From contig PEAC01000004.1 of the NCBI GenBank assembly GCA_002753305.1, forward strand, positions 1-64,000: a stretch of 64,000 nt of DNA, read 5' to 3'. The notes beneath the pieces are model-generated. The model did no database searches. It was not told the origin of the DNA and saw only the letters and a list, made by a program, of their open reading frames with translations. The stretch is from Nitrospirae bacterium MYbin6. Its GTDB lineage: Bacteria > Nitrospirota > Thermodesulfovibrionia > Thermodesulfovibrionales > Magnetobacteriaceae. Within the stretch, counting starts at the first letter, position 1, and the number at the start of each line of letters is the position of its first letter. Shown here in pieces: positions 24,955 through 32,575 of this stretch. The position numbers were made by a program, and so were the translations under genes.

Positions 24955-27207
24955 ATGAACGAATTAGCAGAAGCGCCTCTGTGGAAACTTATATGGATGC
25001 AAAAGGCAGTGCCCTTAAGCTCCTTTGCGGCATTTCTTGTTCTGATTCTTGCTGTTACTGCCTTTAAAGACAAGCTATCCAGGTATCGCGGCGCGCTGAA
25101 CGCCATACGGTACGCGGTGCTTATTATTGCCTTTATCTACGCGGGCCTGGTGCTTAAGGCCCAGCCATCCACCACGAATGTGGTCATCGCTCTGAATTCT
25201 TTCAAAGAGGGTGAGTTCCCGTTTGAGCTTTTTATGATGGACCCGTACATTTTTCTTTCCTTTGTCTTTATGGCGATTACGGCCATACTTTGGGGCAGGG
25301 GGGTGTTTTGCGGCTGGCTCTGTCCGTTTGGGGCGCTTGCCGAACTCTTTAACCGTGTAATCGCGAAGGCTGCACCAAAGGCGTGTTACGGGAGGATCCC
25401 GCAAAAGGCCCATAACAGGGCGCTCCACCTGAAATACGTGTTATTGGCCGCCATAATCGGCGTATCGTTTTATAATTTCATGCTCAGTGAATACATGACC
25501 GAGATAGAGCCGTTTAAGACACTGGTGCTAAGGCTTCACAGGCAGTGGTATTTTGTGGCATATTTTTTCATTCTCATAGCCGTCTCTGCCATTTTTACCC
25601 GTGCGTTTTGCCAATATATGTGCCCTTTAGGGGCTGCGTTGTCCTTGCCGTCGTTGTTAAAGCGGCTTCCGGTTGTAAAACTAAAGCGATATGCCAGGTG
25701 CTCAACATGCAAGATATGCAGGAATGATTGCGTATACCAGGCCATTGAAGAAGACGGCAAAATCATGGACACCGCCTGTATGTACTGCCTTGAGTGCCAG
25801 ATGAACTACAACGACACGGGGCGCTGCCCTGAGCTTATAAACCGCAGTAAAAAGGCTGCTGTAAACTCCACCACGGCCACTGTTGCGGGTGCGGTTATTT
25901 TTGCACTGGCCCTGATGGTCCCAACATACGCGTCATCCTCTACCCTTGCCGTTGATGCGGCTGGGGCTGGGGCGGCTGATTATAAGTCCATATCCGAGGC
26001 CCTCAAAAAAGCAAAAGACGGCGACACGATTGAGGTAAGGCCGGGCCGGTACAAAGAATCCCTGAAGATTGCCAAGTCCGTTAATATCAGGGGAATTAAC
26101 AATCCGGTAATCTCAGCTGCAAGCGATTTCCCCATAATCATTGATACCTCTGACGTAAAGCTCACGGGTTTTACCATTGAATATGAGGGGACGGGATTTT
26201 CCGATGAAAGCACTGCCATCATAGTAACAAAGGCCTCTGACAACGTGGCAATAAAAAACAACAATATAGTAAACGCCAAGTTTGGCATTCGCAACCTTGA
26301 GGGTATCAATCTCATAATCGACAACAACACCATCACAGGCATAAAGACGCTTGAAGACAACAACAGGGGCAACTGCATCACCCTTACCGGCTCAATGAAG
26401 GCAAGCGTTACCAACAACAGATTATCCTACTGCCGCGATGCCCTGTACATGGAGGTCTGCCACGACTCTATTGTAACTCACAACGTTATATCGGATTCAC
26501 GCTACGCCATTCACACCATGTGGGTTGACACTGGAAATTTCAGCTATAACACCATCTATAACAATCTCGTTGGCATGGCCATCATGTACACAAAGCAGTC
26601 CGTGATAAACGGTAACATCTCCGTTGGCAACAAGACCCATGGCCTGCTCTTAAACCAGACCGTCAGGAGTGAGATCTCCGGCAACCAGATAATAAGCAAC
26701 ACAAAGGGTATCTTCGTATATAATTCAATAGGAAACAAGCTCACGTTAAATTTGATAATGAACAACAACATGGGCGTACACAACTGGGGTGGCTCCGAGG
26801 ACAACCTGTTCACACACAATTCATTAATCAGAAACGAGCTGCAGGTAAAGTACGTGTCATCCAAAAATCAGGATTGGAACCACAACTACTGGAGCGACTA
26901 CCTCGGCTGGGACATGGCGGGAAAGGGCACGGGGGACATTCCCTATGAGTCAAATACCGTGGTTGACCATCTGTTCTGGCGCTATCCGCTGTCAAAGATG
27001 CTGTTTGCCAGCCCGGCACTGCATATTCTTAAGGTACTGGAGAAGCAGTTTCCAATCATAGAGGTCCCAAAGGTGATGGACAAAAACCCGTCAATGGTTC
27101 CATACCATGCAAACTGGAAAGAGCTGATAGACAGGTACGCGGGCTATGTGCCGGCTAAGTACTATGGAAATATGGAGAAAATAGTCAATATGACAGGTGG
27201 TATGTGA
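24955..27207 (+). CDS. Fusion of NosR iron-sulfur membrane module and NosD copper-site maturation domain
   Basis: Residues 1-300 match the C-terminal half of NosR/NapH: several transmembrane helices, the paired CGWLCPFGA (119) and CQYMCPLGA (219) motifs, and two 4Fe-4S sites, CSTCKICRNDC (249) and CMYCLECQMNYNDTGRCP (275). A further helix near 305-325 leads out of the membrane to a NosD-type right-handed beta-helix (about 330-650) ending in the NosD-specific NHNYWSDYLGWD and VVDHLFWRYP. NosD is normally a separate Sec-exported protein that works with NosFY to build the CuZ site. The fusion would tether NosD to the electron-transfer subunit. GTG/TTG starts just upstream are possible; ATG 24955 chosen. 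Confidence 0.88.
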   Translation: MNELAEAPLWKLIWMQKAVPLSSFAAFLVLILAVTAFKDKLSRYRGALNAIRYAVLIIAFIYAGLVLKAQPSTTNVVIALNSFKEGEFPFELFMMDPYIFLSFVFMAITAILWGRGVFCGWLCPFGALAELFNRVIAKAAPKACYGRIPQKAHNRALHLKYVLLAAIIGVSFYNFMLSEYMTEIEPFKTLVLRLHRQWYFVAYFFILIAVSAIFTRAFCQYMCPLGAALSLPSLLKRLPVVKLKRYARCSTCKICRNDCVYQAIEEDGKIMDTACMYCLECQMNYNDTGRCPELINRSKKAAVNSTTATVAGAVIFALALMVPTYASSSTLAVDAAGAGAADYKSISEALKKAKDGDTIEVRPGRYKESLKIAKSVNIRGINNPVISAASDFPIIIDTSDVKLTGFTIEYEGTGFSDESTAIIVTKASDNVAIKNNNIVNAKFGIRNLEGINLIIDNNTITGIKTLEDNNRGNCITLTGSMKASVTNNRLSYCRDALYMEVCHDSIVTHNVISDSRYAIHTMWVDTGNFSYNTIYNNLVGMAIMYTKQSVINGNISVGNKTHGLLLNQTVRSEISGNQIISNTKGIFVYNSIGNKLTLNLIMNNNMGVHNWGGSEDNLFTHNSLIRNELQVKYVSSKNQDWNHNYWSDYLGWDMAGKGTGDIPYESNTVVDHLFWRYPLSKMLFASPALHILKVLEKQFPIIEVPKVMDKNPSMVPYHANWKELIDRYAGYVPAKYYGNMEKIVNMTGGM

Positions 27208-28112
27208 TGCTAAAATTCGAGCGGGTAACAAAATATTATGGCGAGATAAAGGCCGTGGAGGAGGTATCGTTTGAGCTTCTTGAGGGGGAGATGTTTGGCC
27301 TGGCCGGTCCAAACGGCTCAGGGAAGTCGACGTTACTTAAGATAATGCTGGGGTTGATAAGGCCTACCGAGGGGCAAATCCTCGTCAATGGAGTGCAACT
27401 CAAAGACAAGGACTGGAGGGAGTTCAGAGGGATAATAGGATATATGCCGGAACGGGTCTCATTTTATGACAACCTTACGGGTATTGAGACGCTGGAGCTG
27501 TTTGCAAGCATCAAGGGCGGCAGCCTCAACAACATAAAAGACATTATACAACGGCTACTCACAAGTGATGTACTGGCCCGTAAAGTAGGCACATACTCCA
27601 AGGGCATGCGCCAGCGCCTGAACCTTGCCCAGGCACTGTTAAACGACCCAAGCCTGCTGGTGCTGGATGAGCCGACCTCCGGGCTTGACCCCATAGGGAC
27701 GAGGCTTCTTTATGACATACTTGATGCCGTAAGGCAGAGAAAAAAGCTGACCGTGGTGCTCTCCTCGCACATGCTGGCGGAAGTGGAGGAGAAGGTTAAC
27801 AGGGTTGGCATCATGAAAAGCGGCATTCTTAAGGCCGTTGGAACGCTTGATGAACTCTACAGGGGGTTGAACCTGCCGCTGAAGTTAATAATAATAGTAA
27901 CCGAAGGCGGCTCTCAGGGGGAAGTGCTATGGGAAATTCTCAAAAACGAGGGCGCAGTGAACATAACCTACGGCAGCGGGCAGCTCACGGCTGAACTGCC
28001 GGTTGAGAACAAACTGAAGATGCTCGCGTCGATTCTGGAGCAAAAAGACCAATTCGTGGACTTTACGCTGAGACAACCGTCATTAGAGGAGGTATTTTTT
28101 GGCATTCACTGA
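27207..28112 (+). CDS. nosF: NosF-type ABC transporter ATPase
   Basis: ATP-binding subunit of the NosDFY copper-site maturation transporter. Walker A GPNGSGKST, signature YSKGMRQRLN, Walker B LLVLDEPTSGLDP and the switch histidine in LSSHMLAE are intact. The C-terminal 80 residues form the accessory domain found in NosF. The ATG shares a base with the stop of the NosR-NosD fusion (TGATG), so translation is coupled; a GTG three bases earlier is an alternative start. Confidence 0.93.
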   Translation: MLKFERVTKYYGEIKAVEEVSFELLEGEMFGLAGPNGSGKSTLLKIMLGLIRPTEGQILVNGVQLKDKDWREFRGIIGYMPERVSFYDNLTGIETLELFASIKGGSLNNIKDIIQRLLTSDVLARKVGTYSKGMRQRLNLAQALLNDPSLLVLDEPTSGLDPIGTRLLYDILDAVRQRKKLTVVLSSHMLAEVEEKVNRVGIMKSGILKAVGTLDELYRGLNLPLKLIIIVTEGGSQGEVLWEILKNEGAVNITYGSGQLTAELPVENKLKMLASILEQKDQFVDFTLRQPSLEEVFFGIH

Positions 28113-28953
28113 GCAGGCATACAAGGGGACAACTACCCCGTTTAAGGCACTGGCACATAAGGAGTTCTCGGACAGGCTCAAAAACAGGTGGGTCGCGGCA
28201 ATAACCGTCGGCTTTGCGCTCCTGACAATAGTAGTGGCGTATTTCGGTTCTGCCGCGTCGGGTGTAGTGAGCTTCAGAAATATGGGGGCCACGGTTGCAA
28301 GTCTGACTAGTCTTGTAGTATACTTCATACCGATGCTTGCACTGACGCTTGGCGGGGGTGTCATAGCGGATGAGCGGGACAGGCACACGCTGGATTTATA
28401 TCTGTCTGCGCCGATAACCGCGGCAGAGTTTATTTTGGGTAAATACGCCGGCCTTGCCGTGTCGCTGGCGGTACCGTCGCTGTTGGGGTTTAGTATACCG
28501 GGGCTGATATTATTAGTTAAATCAGGGTTTGGCTCGTTTGGGAGCTATGTGGTGTTTGTAGTTAACTCGGTAGCGCTTGGGATGGTGTTTTTGAGCATTT
28601 CGTTTTTGACATCGGTGATGTTTTATGAACGCAGCAAGGTAATTGGTTTTACGGTGCTGGTGTGGCTGTTTTTTACGATAGTGTATGACTTGGGGCTGGT
28701 AGGGATGTTGATAGTAACGAAGGGTGCCATGACGCCGGCGATGTTTGTCGTGATGTTGCTTCTGAATCCCGTGGATGTGTACAGGATATTGAACTTCACA
28801 ACGATAGGGGAGTATTCGGTGCTGATGGGGCTGTCCTCTGTGGACATTCCGGGGTTTATCAGGCCCTCCGTGCTATGGGCAGTCACTGCCATGTGGATAA
28901 CGGCACCGCTTTTAGCAAGTTATTATTTGTTTAAAAAAAGGTATATGGCATGA
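28099..28953 (+). CDS. nosY: NosY-type ABC transporter permease
   Basis: Six-helix ABC-2 type permease (284 aa) partnering NosF. N-terminal FKALAHKEFSDRLKNRW is the usual cytoplasmic amphipathic start, and ADERDRHTLDLYLSAPI is the conserved segment between helices 2 and 3 of this family. It begins at a TTG that overlaps nosF by 14 bases with GAGGAGGT as ribosome site. With NosD (here membrane-fused) it should form the machine that transfers copper or sulfur for CuZ assembly. Confidence 0.92.
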   Translation: MAFTEQAYKGTTTPFKALAHKEFSDRLKNRWVAAITVGFALLTIVVAYFGSAASGVVSFRNMGATVASLTSLVVYFIPMLALTLGGGVIADERDRHTLDLYLSAPITAAEFILGKYAGLAVSLAVPSLLGFSIPGLILLVKSGFGSFGSYVVFVVNSVALGMVFLSISFLTSVMFYERSKVIGFTVLVWLFFTIVYDLGLVGMLIVTKGAMTPAMFVVMLLLNPVDVYRILNFTTIGEYSVLMGLSSVDIPGFIRPSVLWAVTAMWITAPLLASYYLFKKRYMA

Positions 28954-28982
28954 AATTCGTTAACTATACAGGAGGTTATAAG

Positions 28983-30104
28983 GTGGTAAAACGTATGATA
29001 CAGGCAGTTGCCCTGGCGGGGCTAGTGGTGCTTGCAAGTGCCTCGTTTGCCTATGAGGGGGGCGAAGTAAAGGGCGGAGTTGACATTAAGGGTGTGATAA
29101 AATATTCGGGTACACCGCCAAAGGAGGCAGCCATCCATGTTGACAAGGATGACGCCGTGTGCGGGAAAGAGCAAAACCCGGAGACCTATGTAATATCCGG
29201 TGATAAGGGAATAAAGAATGCCGTCGTATGGCTTGAGGGCGTCTCAAAGGGGAAGCCTTTACCAAAACAGGACATCACCATTTCGATAAAGGGCTGCAAG
29301 GTTACGCCACTTGCCGGTATAGGTTTTGTTGGCGGCGAATATGCCATCAAAAATGAAGACACCATTTTACATGCCATTCAGTTGAAACTGGGGCTGCAAT
29401 ATCAAAAATCCGTATCATCAAGGCCGCTTGTAGACGGCTCGACTATATTGAATCTGGCCCTGCCGACCAAGGACGCGATAATCAAAAAACCTGTCAAAAA
29501 CTACCATAAGTATACAAAAGATACAGGCTACATCTCTGTGAAATCCAACACGCACAATTGGCTCAGAGGGTACGTGTTCGTATTTGACCAGCCCTACGCG
29601 GCGGTAACGGACGACGCGGGCAAGTTTGACTTAACTAATGTCCCGCCCGGGGATTACGTCCTGAAGGTGTGGCACGAGGGTACGGGAGTAATTGAGCAAA
29701 ACATAAAAGCGGCCCCTGATGCCAAACCAGTGGAGATAGACATATCAGCCAAGGACAAGCCAACAGCCGGCAATGTCCCCTCAGGCAAGGTACAGGCCTT
29801 GTTTAAAGAGACGAAGCTTGACATTGGTACGGTTAAAAGAGGCCAGACCGTTACGCATCAGTTTGAGCTGTCAAATGCCGGTACGGAAAAACTCATAATA
29901 AAGGATTTGATACCGGCGTGAAGGCGCTGCACGAAGGTATCCGCCAGTTCGGCGGAAATAGTTCCTGGGGACAAGGGACAGATTACAGTGGAGTTATTGT
30001 GCGACGCGGCCCCCGGCAAGTTTCAAAAAACAATAGAGGTGTGGACGAACGACCCTGAAAATGGTATGATAACCCTTGTATTGCATGGGATGATTATCCC
30101 ATGA
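28983..30104 (+). CDS. Cupredoxin-like protein with DUF1573 domain and in-frame UGA (candidate selenoprotein)
   Basis: The GTG at 28983 has AGGAGG at ideal spacing and opens a signal peptide (VKRMIQAVALAGLVVLASA). Residues about 25-260 are a cupredoxin/carboxypeptidase-regulatory-like module homologous to the protein at 31773-32504, but its copper motif reads SNTHNWL where the paralogue has CDAHAWM. A DUF1573 domain begins near residue 270. The UGA at 29919-29921 (residue 313) interrupts it exactly where DUF1573 has its first conserved cysteine; the same frame continues for 60 codons with excellent DUF1573 features (IVPGDKGQITVEL, TIEVWTNDP, LVLHG) to a stop at 30102. A GU-containing hairpin follows the UGA. 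Readthrough would give a Sec-Arg-Arg-Cys motif. A nonsense mutation is the alternative. Confidence 0.7.
29936..29965 (+). promoter_or_regulatory. Bacterial SECIS-like hairpin downstream of in-frame UGA
   Basis: TCCGCC (29940-29945) pairs perfectly with GGCGGA (29951-29956) around the loop AGTTC, which contains GU. The lower stem can be extended by TA/TA across an AA bulge and GG/CC across an internal loop. The apical loop starts 25 bases after the UGA, within the 16-37 base window known for bacterial SECIS elements, and G lies at loop position two as SelB prefers. Confidence 0.55.
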
Positions 30105-30137
30105 AAGAAATGATAACATGGAGATAATATAAACGCA

Positions 30138-31151
30138 GTGAATATAAGCAGAAGGGAATTTCTTGCCGGGGCACTGGCAAGCGCGGGGTATGTGCTGCTT
30201 AACCGGCATGAAGGCGTTGCCGCCTCCGAGCCATCCCCTCCGGCAGGCATTACGAAGATTAAGTCCCTCACATATAAGATAGACTACCTGACGGAGTTTT
30301 ATACCTCCTCCCCGGCAAAGGATACCATAAGGATATGGATTCCCCTTCCAGCCCAAGACACTGAACAAGAGGTAAGGGGCTTGTCCATAGAAACAAGGCA
30401 CACCTATAAAATCAACAGGGCCACGGACGCCGCGGTTGCTTACATTGAGACCACCGGCATAAAGAAGGGCAACTGTGCCACGGTGCGTTATACGGTAAAG
30501 AGAAAGGCAGCGGGCATTGTGGATGCCGCTGAGGGCGATGTGCGTAAGTACCTAAAACTCTCCGAATGGGAGAAATGGGACGATGACATAGTTAGATATG
30601 TAAATGCGGAAACTGGCACGGAGACCGACCCGGTCAGAATGGCAAGAAAGCTCTATGACGGCATAATTGACCGTACTACGTATGTGCACAAACTATGTTC
30701 AAGGGGCGTAAGCACCCTTGCCTTTGAGGATAAGGCCGGCAGGTGTGACGATTTCAACGCCATGTTCAGGACAATGATGGTGTACAAAAACATACCGGTA
30801 AAGTGGATTCAGGGTGTTATTCTTCCGTTGGTGCCCAATAATAAGGGAACCATAGAGGCAGACTGTATAAACTCCCACAGTTGGCTTGAGTTCCATGCAG
30901 GCGGCAAATCCATACCCGTAGACCTCACGGAGGGCAAACACTGGCCAGCGCTGAGGGATTATTTTTTTGGCAGCCTGACGGCCAACAGGATAAAGTTCTC
31001 AACCGGCAGGGGACTGACGCTAACCCCGCCTCAGTCAGAGATACTGAATAACTTCTCGTATACGCATGTCGAGGCAAACGGCATTCCCATGATCTATGGC
31101 CATAACTACAGGACATTCATAAAATACAAATTAATTGGAAAGGAAATGTAA
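30138..31151 (+). CDS. Tat-exported transglutaminase-like protein
   Basis: Starts at GTG with a twin-arginine signal (SRREFLAGALASAG). Residues about 40-140 are a beta-rich N-terminal domain; the papain-like transglutaminase core follows with the catalytic triad in GRCDDFNAMF (Cys), NSHSWLEFH (His) and PVDLTEGKH (Asp). Such domains act as transglutaminases, proteases or inactive binding modules. Its place between the DUF1573 protein and a thioredoxin inside the nos operon suggests a role in NosZ or cytochrome maturation, but there is no direct evidence. Length 337 aa. Confidence 0.85.
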   Translation: MNISRREFLAGALASAGYVLLNRHEGVAASEPSPPAGITKIKSLTYKIDYLTEFYTSSPAKDTIRIWIPLPAQDTEQEVRGLSIETRHTYKINRATDAAVAYIETTGIKKGNCATVRYTVKRKAAGIVDAAEGDVRKYLKLSEWEKWDDDIVRYVNAETGTETDPVRMARKLYDGIIDRTTYVHKLCSRGVSTLAFEDKAGRCDDFNAMFRTMMVYKNIPVKWIQGVILPLVPNNKGTIEADCINSHSWLEFHAGGKSIPVDLTEGKHWPALRDYFFGSLTANRIKFSTGRGLTLTPPQSEILNNFSYTHVEANGIPMIYGHNYRTFIKYKLIGKEM

Positions 31152-31155
31152 CCTG

Positions 31156-31662
31156 ATGACACCGGTAAGGCTGGCTTCAATGCTGCTTATCATAGTTTTA
31201 GCGGTGGCAATACTGCCAGAGGCGGCGTTTGCCTCGGGTATGAAAGAGGGCCAGCCCTTTCCTGTCTTTACGCTGGCAGATGAAAACAACAGGATGGTTG
31301 ACATAGGTACGCTGATAGACAAGCCAACCATAGTCTATTTCACCCACAACTCCTGCCACTACTGCACGCAGATAATAGCCCTGTTAAAGAGGGCCGAGAC
31401 TAAGTTTGGCGCTGATAAAATCAGGATAATAGGGATAAACATAATGGCAAAAGACGGCAAGCTGGTCAGGAGCTACAAGAAAGAACTTGGCTTTACGTTT
31501 CCAATGTTTGCCGGTGCCAGAGATGACGTCCTAAACGCATATAAGATAAACTACGTACCGGTGCTGGTATTTGTCGACCCGGGGAAGACCGTCAAAAGGG
31601 TCGTCGGGCATTATGTACACGAAAAAGAGCTTCACAGTTATATAAAGGAAATTGTAAAATAG
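31156..31662 (+). CDS. TlpA/redoxin-like periplasmic thioredoxin
   Basis: Signal peptide (MTPVRLASMLLIIVLAVAI) then a thioredoxin fold of the AhpC-TSA/TlpA group: GQPFPVFTLADENN, FTHNSCHYCTQI with an intact CHYC redox pair, and YVPVLVFVDP with the cis-proline. The ATG at 31156, five bases after the preceding stop, fits the signal peptide better than an in-frame start at 31135. TlpA and ScoI relatives reduce the CuA cysteines of oxidases and NosZ, so a role in keeping the NosZ CuA ligands reduced is reasonable. Confidence 0.87.
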   Translation: MTPVRLASMLLIIVLAVAILPEAAFASGMKEGQPFPVFTLADENNRMVDIGTLIDKPTIVYFTHNSCHYCTQIIALLKRAETKFGADKIRIIGINIMAKDGKLVRSYKKELGFTFPMFAGARDDVLNAYKINYVPVLVFVDPGKTVKRVVGHYVHEKELHSYIKEIVK

Positions 31663-31772
31663 GGAGCTGATGTGTAAAAATAGACATGGCTATTTGGGAA
31701 CTGCGGTGGTTTGATTTTCAGGCTGCTACAGTTTATGTAAAATATATAAAGGTATTGTTGAAGGAGGAGACA

Positions 31773-32504
31773 GTGAAGAAGGTATTTTTGGGTGCATTGG
31801 TAATTATGTTGTTGTTGCCGGCAATGGTGTTTGCCGAGGTGAAGGCCTATGAGGTAGTGGATGTAAAGGATGGCGGTTCGATAAAAGGTAAGATTAAGTC
31901 ATCCGGGCCGGTGAAGGACCCCGTTCTGGAAATTAAGAAGGACGAAAATGTCTGCGGAAAAAGCGCACCGGCAAATATGTACATAATATCCGGAGCAAAC
32001 GAAGTGAAAAACGTTATAGTTGCAGTTGAAGACGTTGCAAAGGGAAAGGCAATCCCAAAGACCGATACGGTCATCGATAACCAGAAGTGTGAATTTGTAC
32101 CTATCGTTGCAGTTGCTTATGTTGGAGATAAATACATAATAAAGAACAGTGACCCGATATTTCACAACACCTCATTAGGTATTCTCCTGGGAGAGGGCAA
32201 AAAGAGGACCGTATACAATCTGGCGCTGCCAAACAAGGACCAGGTAATAGAGAAGCCGGTAAAAGTAGCAGGCCTGCAGATAGTGCAGTGCGACGCCCAC
32301 GCATGGATGAGGGCATTTGTTTATGCAAGCAAGTCCCCATATGCAGCCGTAACGAACGACAAGGGAGATTTCGAGATAAAAGACCTCCTGCCGGGCAAAT
32401 ACAAGGTAAAAATCTGGCATGAGGGCTTTGGTGAGACCATAAAAGACGTAGAGGTAAAAGCCGGCCAGGCAACGGCGCTTGACCACACGTTTACAAAAAA
32501 ATAG
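31773..32504 (+). CDS. Cupredoxin-like (methylamine-utilisation-like) periplasmic protein with type-1 copper motif
   Basis: The GTG at 31773 with AAGGAGGAG upstream opens a signal peptide (VKKVFLGALVIMLLLPAMVFA), so the in-frame ATG at 31686 is rejected. The mature 220 residues have HNTSLG and VQCDAHAWMRAF, giving the H...C-x2-H-x2-M arrangement of type-1 (blue) copper proteins, followed by a carboxypeptidase-regulatory-like beta fold (GDFEIKDLLPGKYKVKIWHEG). It is homologous to the protein at 28983 but keeps all copper ligands. It could shuttle electrons to NosZ or carry copper. Confidence 0.78.
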   Translation: MKKVFLGALVIMLLLPAMVFAEVKAYEVVDVKDGGSIKGKIKSSGPVKDPVLEIKKDENVCGKSAPANMYIISGANEVKNVIVAVEDVAKGKAIPKTDTVIDNQKCEFVPIVAVAYVGDKYIIKNSDPIFHNTSLGILLGEGKKRTVYNLALPNKDQVIEKPVKVAGLQIVQCDAHAWMRAFVYASKSPYAAVTNDKGDFEIKDLLPGKYKVKIWHEGFGETIKDVEVKAGQATALDHTFTKK

Positions 32505-32515
32505 CCGTATATCAG

Positions 32516-32553
32516 GCGAGGGGGCGCTGCCTGTAATTAAGGCGTCCCTTCGC
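32516..32553 (+). other. Hairpin upstream of the CydA-like gene
   Basis: GCGAGGGGGCGC can pair over 12 positions (two G-U wobbles) with GCGTCCCTTCGC across a 14-base loop. It lies between the cupredoxin stop and the CydA-like start, has no T-tract, and probably marks an RNA processing or stability boundary inside the operon. Confidence 0.35.
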
Positions 32554-32575
32554 TATATAAAAAATGGAGATTATT

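Noticed and set aside
29919-30104. Explanation of the DUF1573 interruption as a frameshift
   Set aside because: The domain continues in the same frame after the UGA, so only a nonsense codon or selenocysteine explains it.
30023-30401. Minus-strand frames opposite the transglutaminase gene start
   Set aside because: Antisense to a well-supported Tat protein and the DUF1573 tail; no family resemblance.
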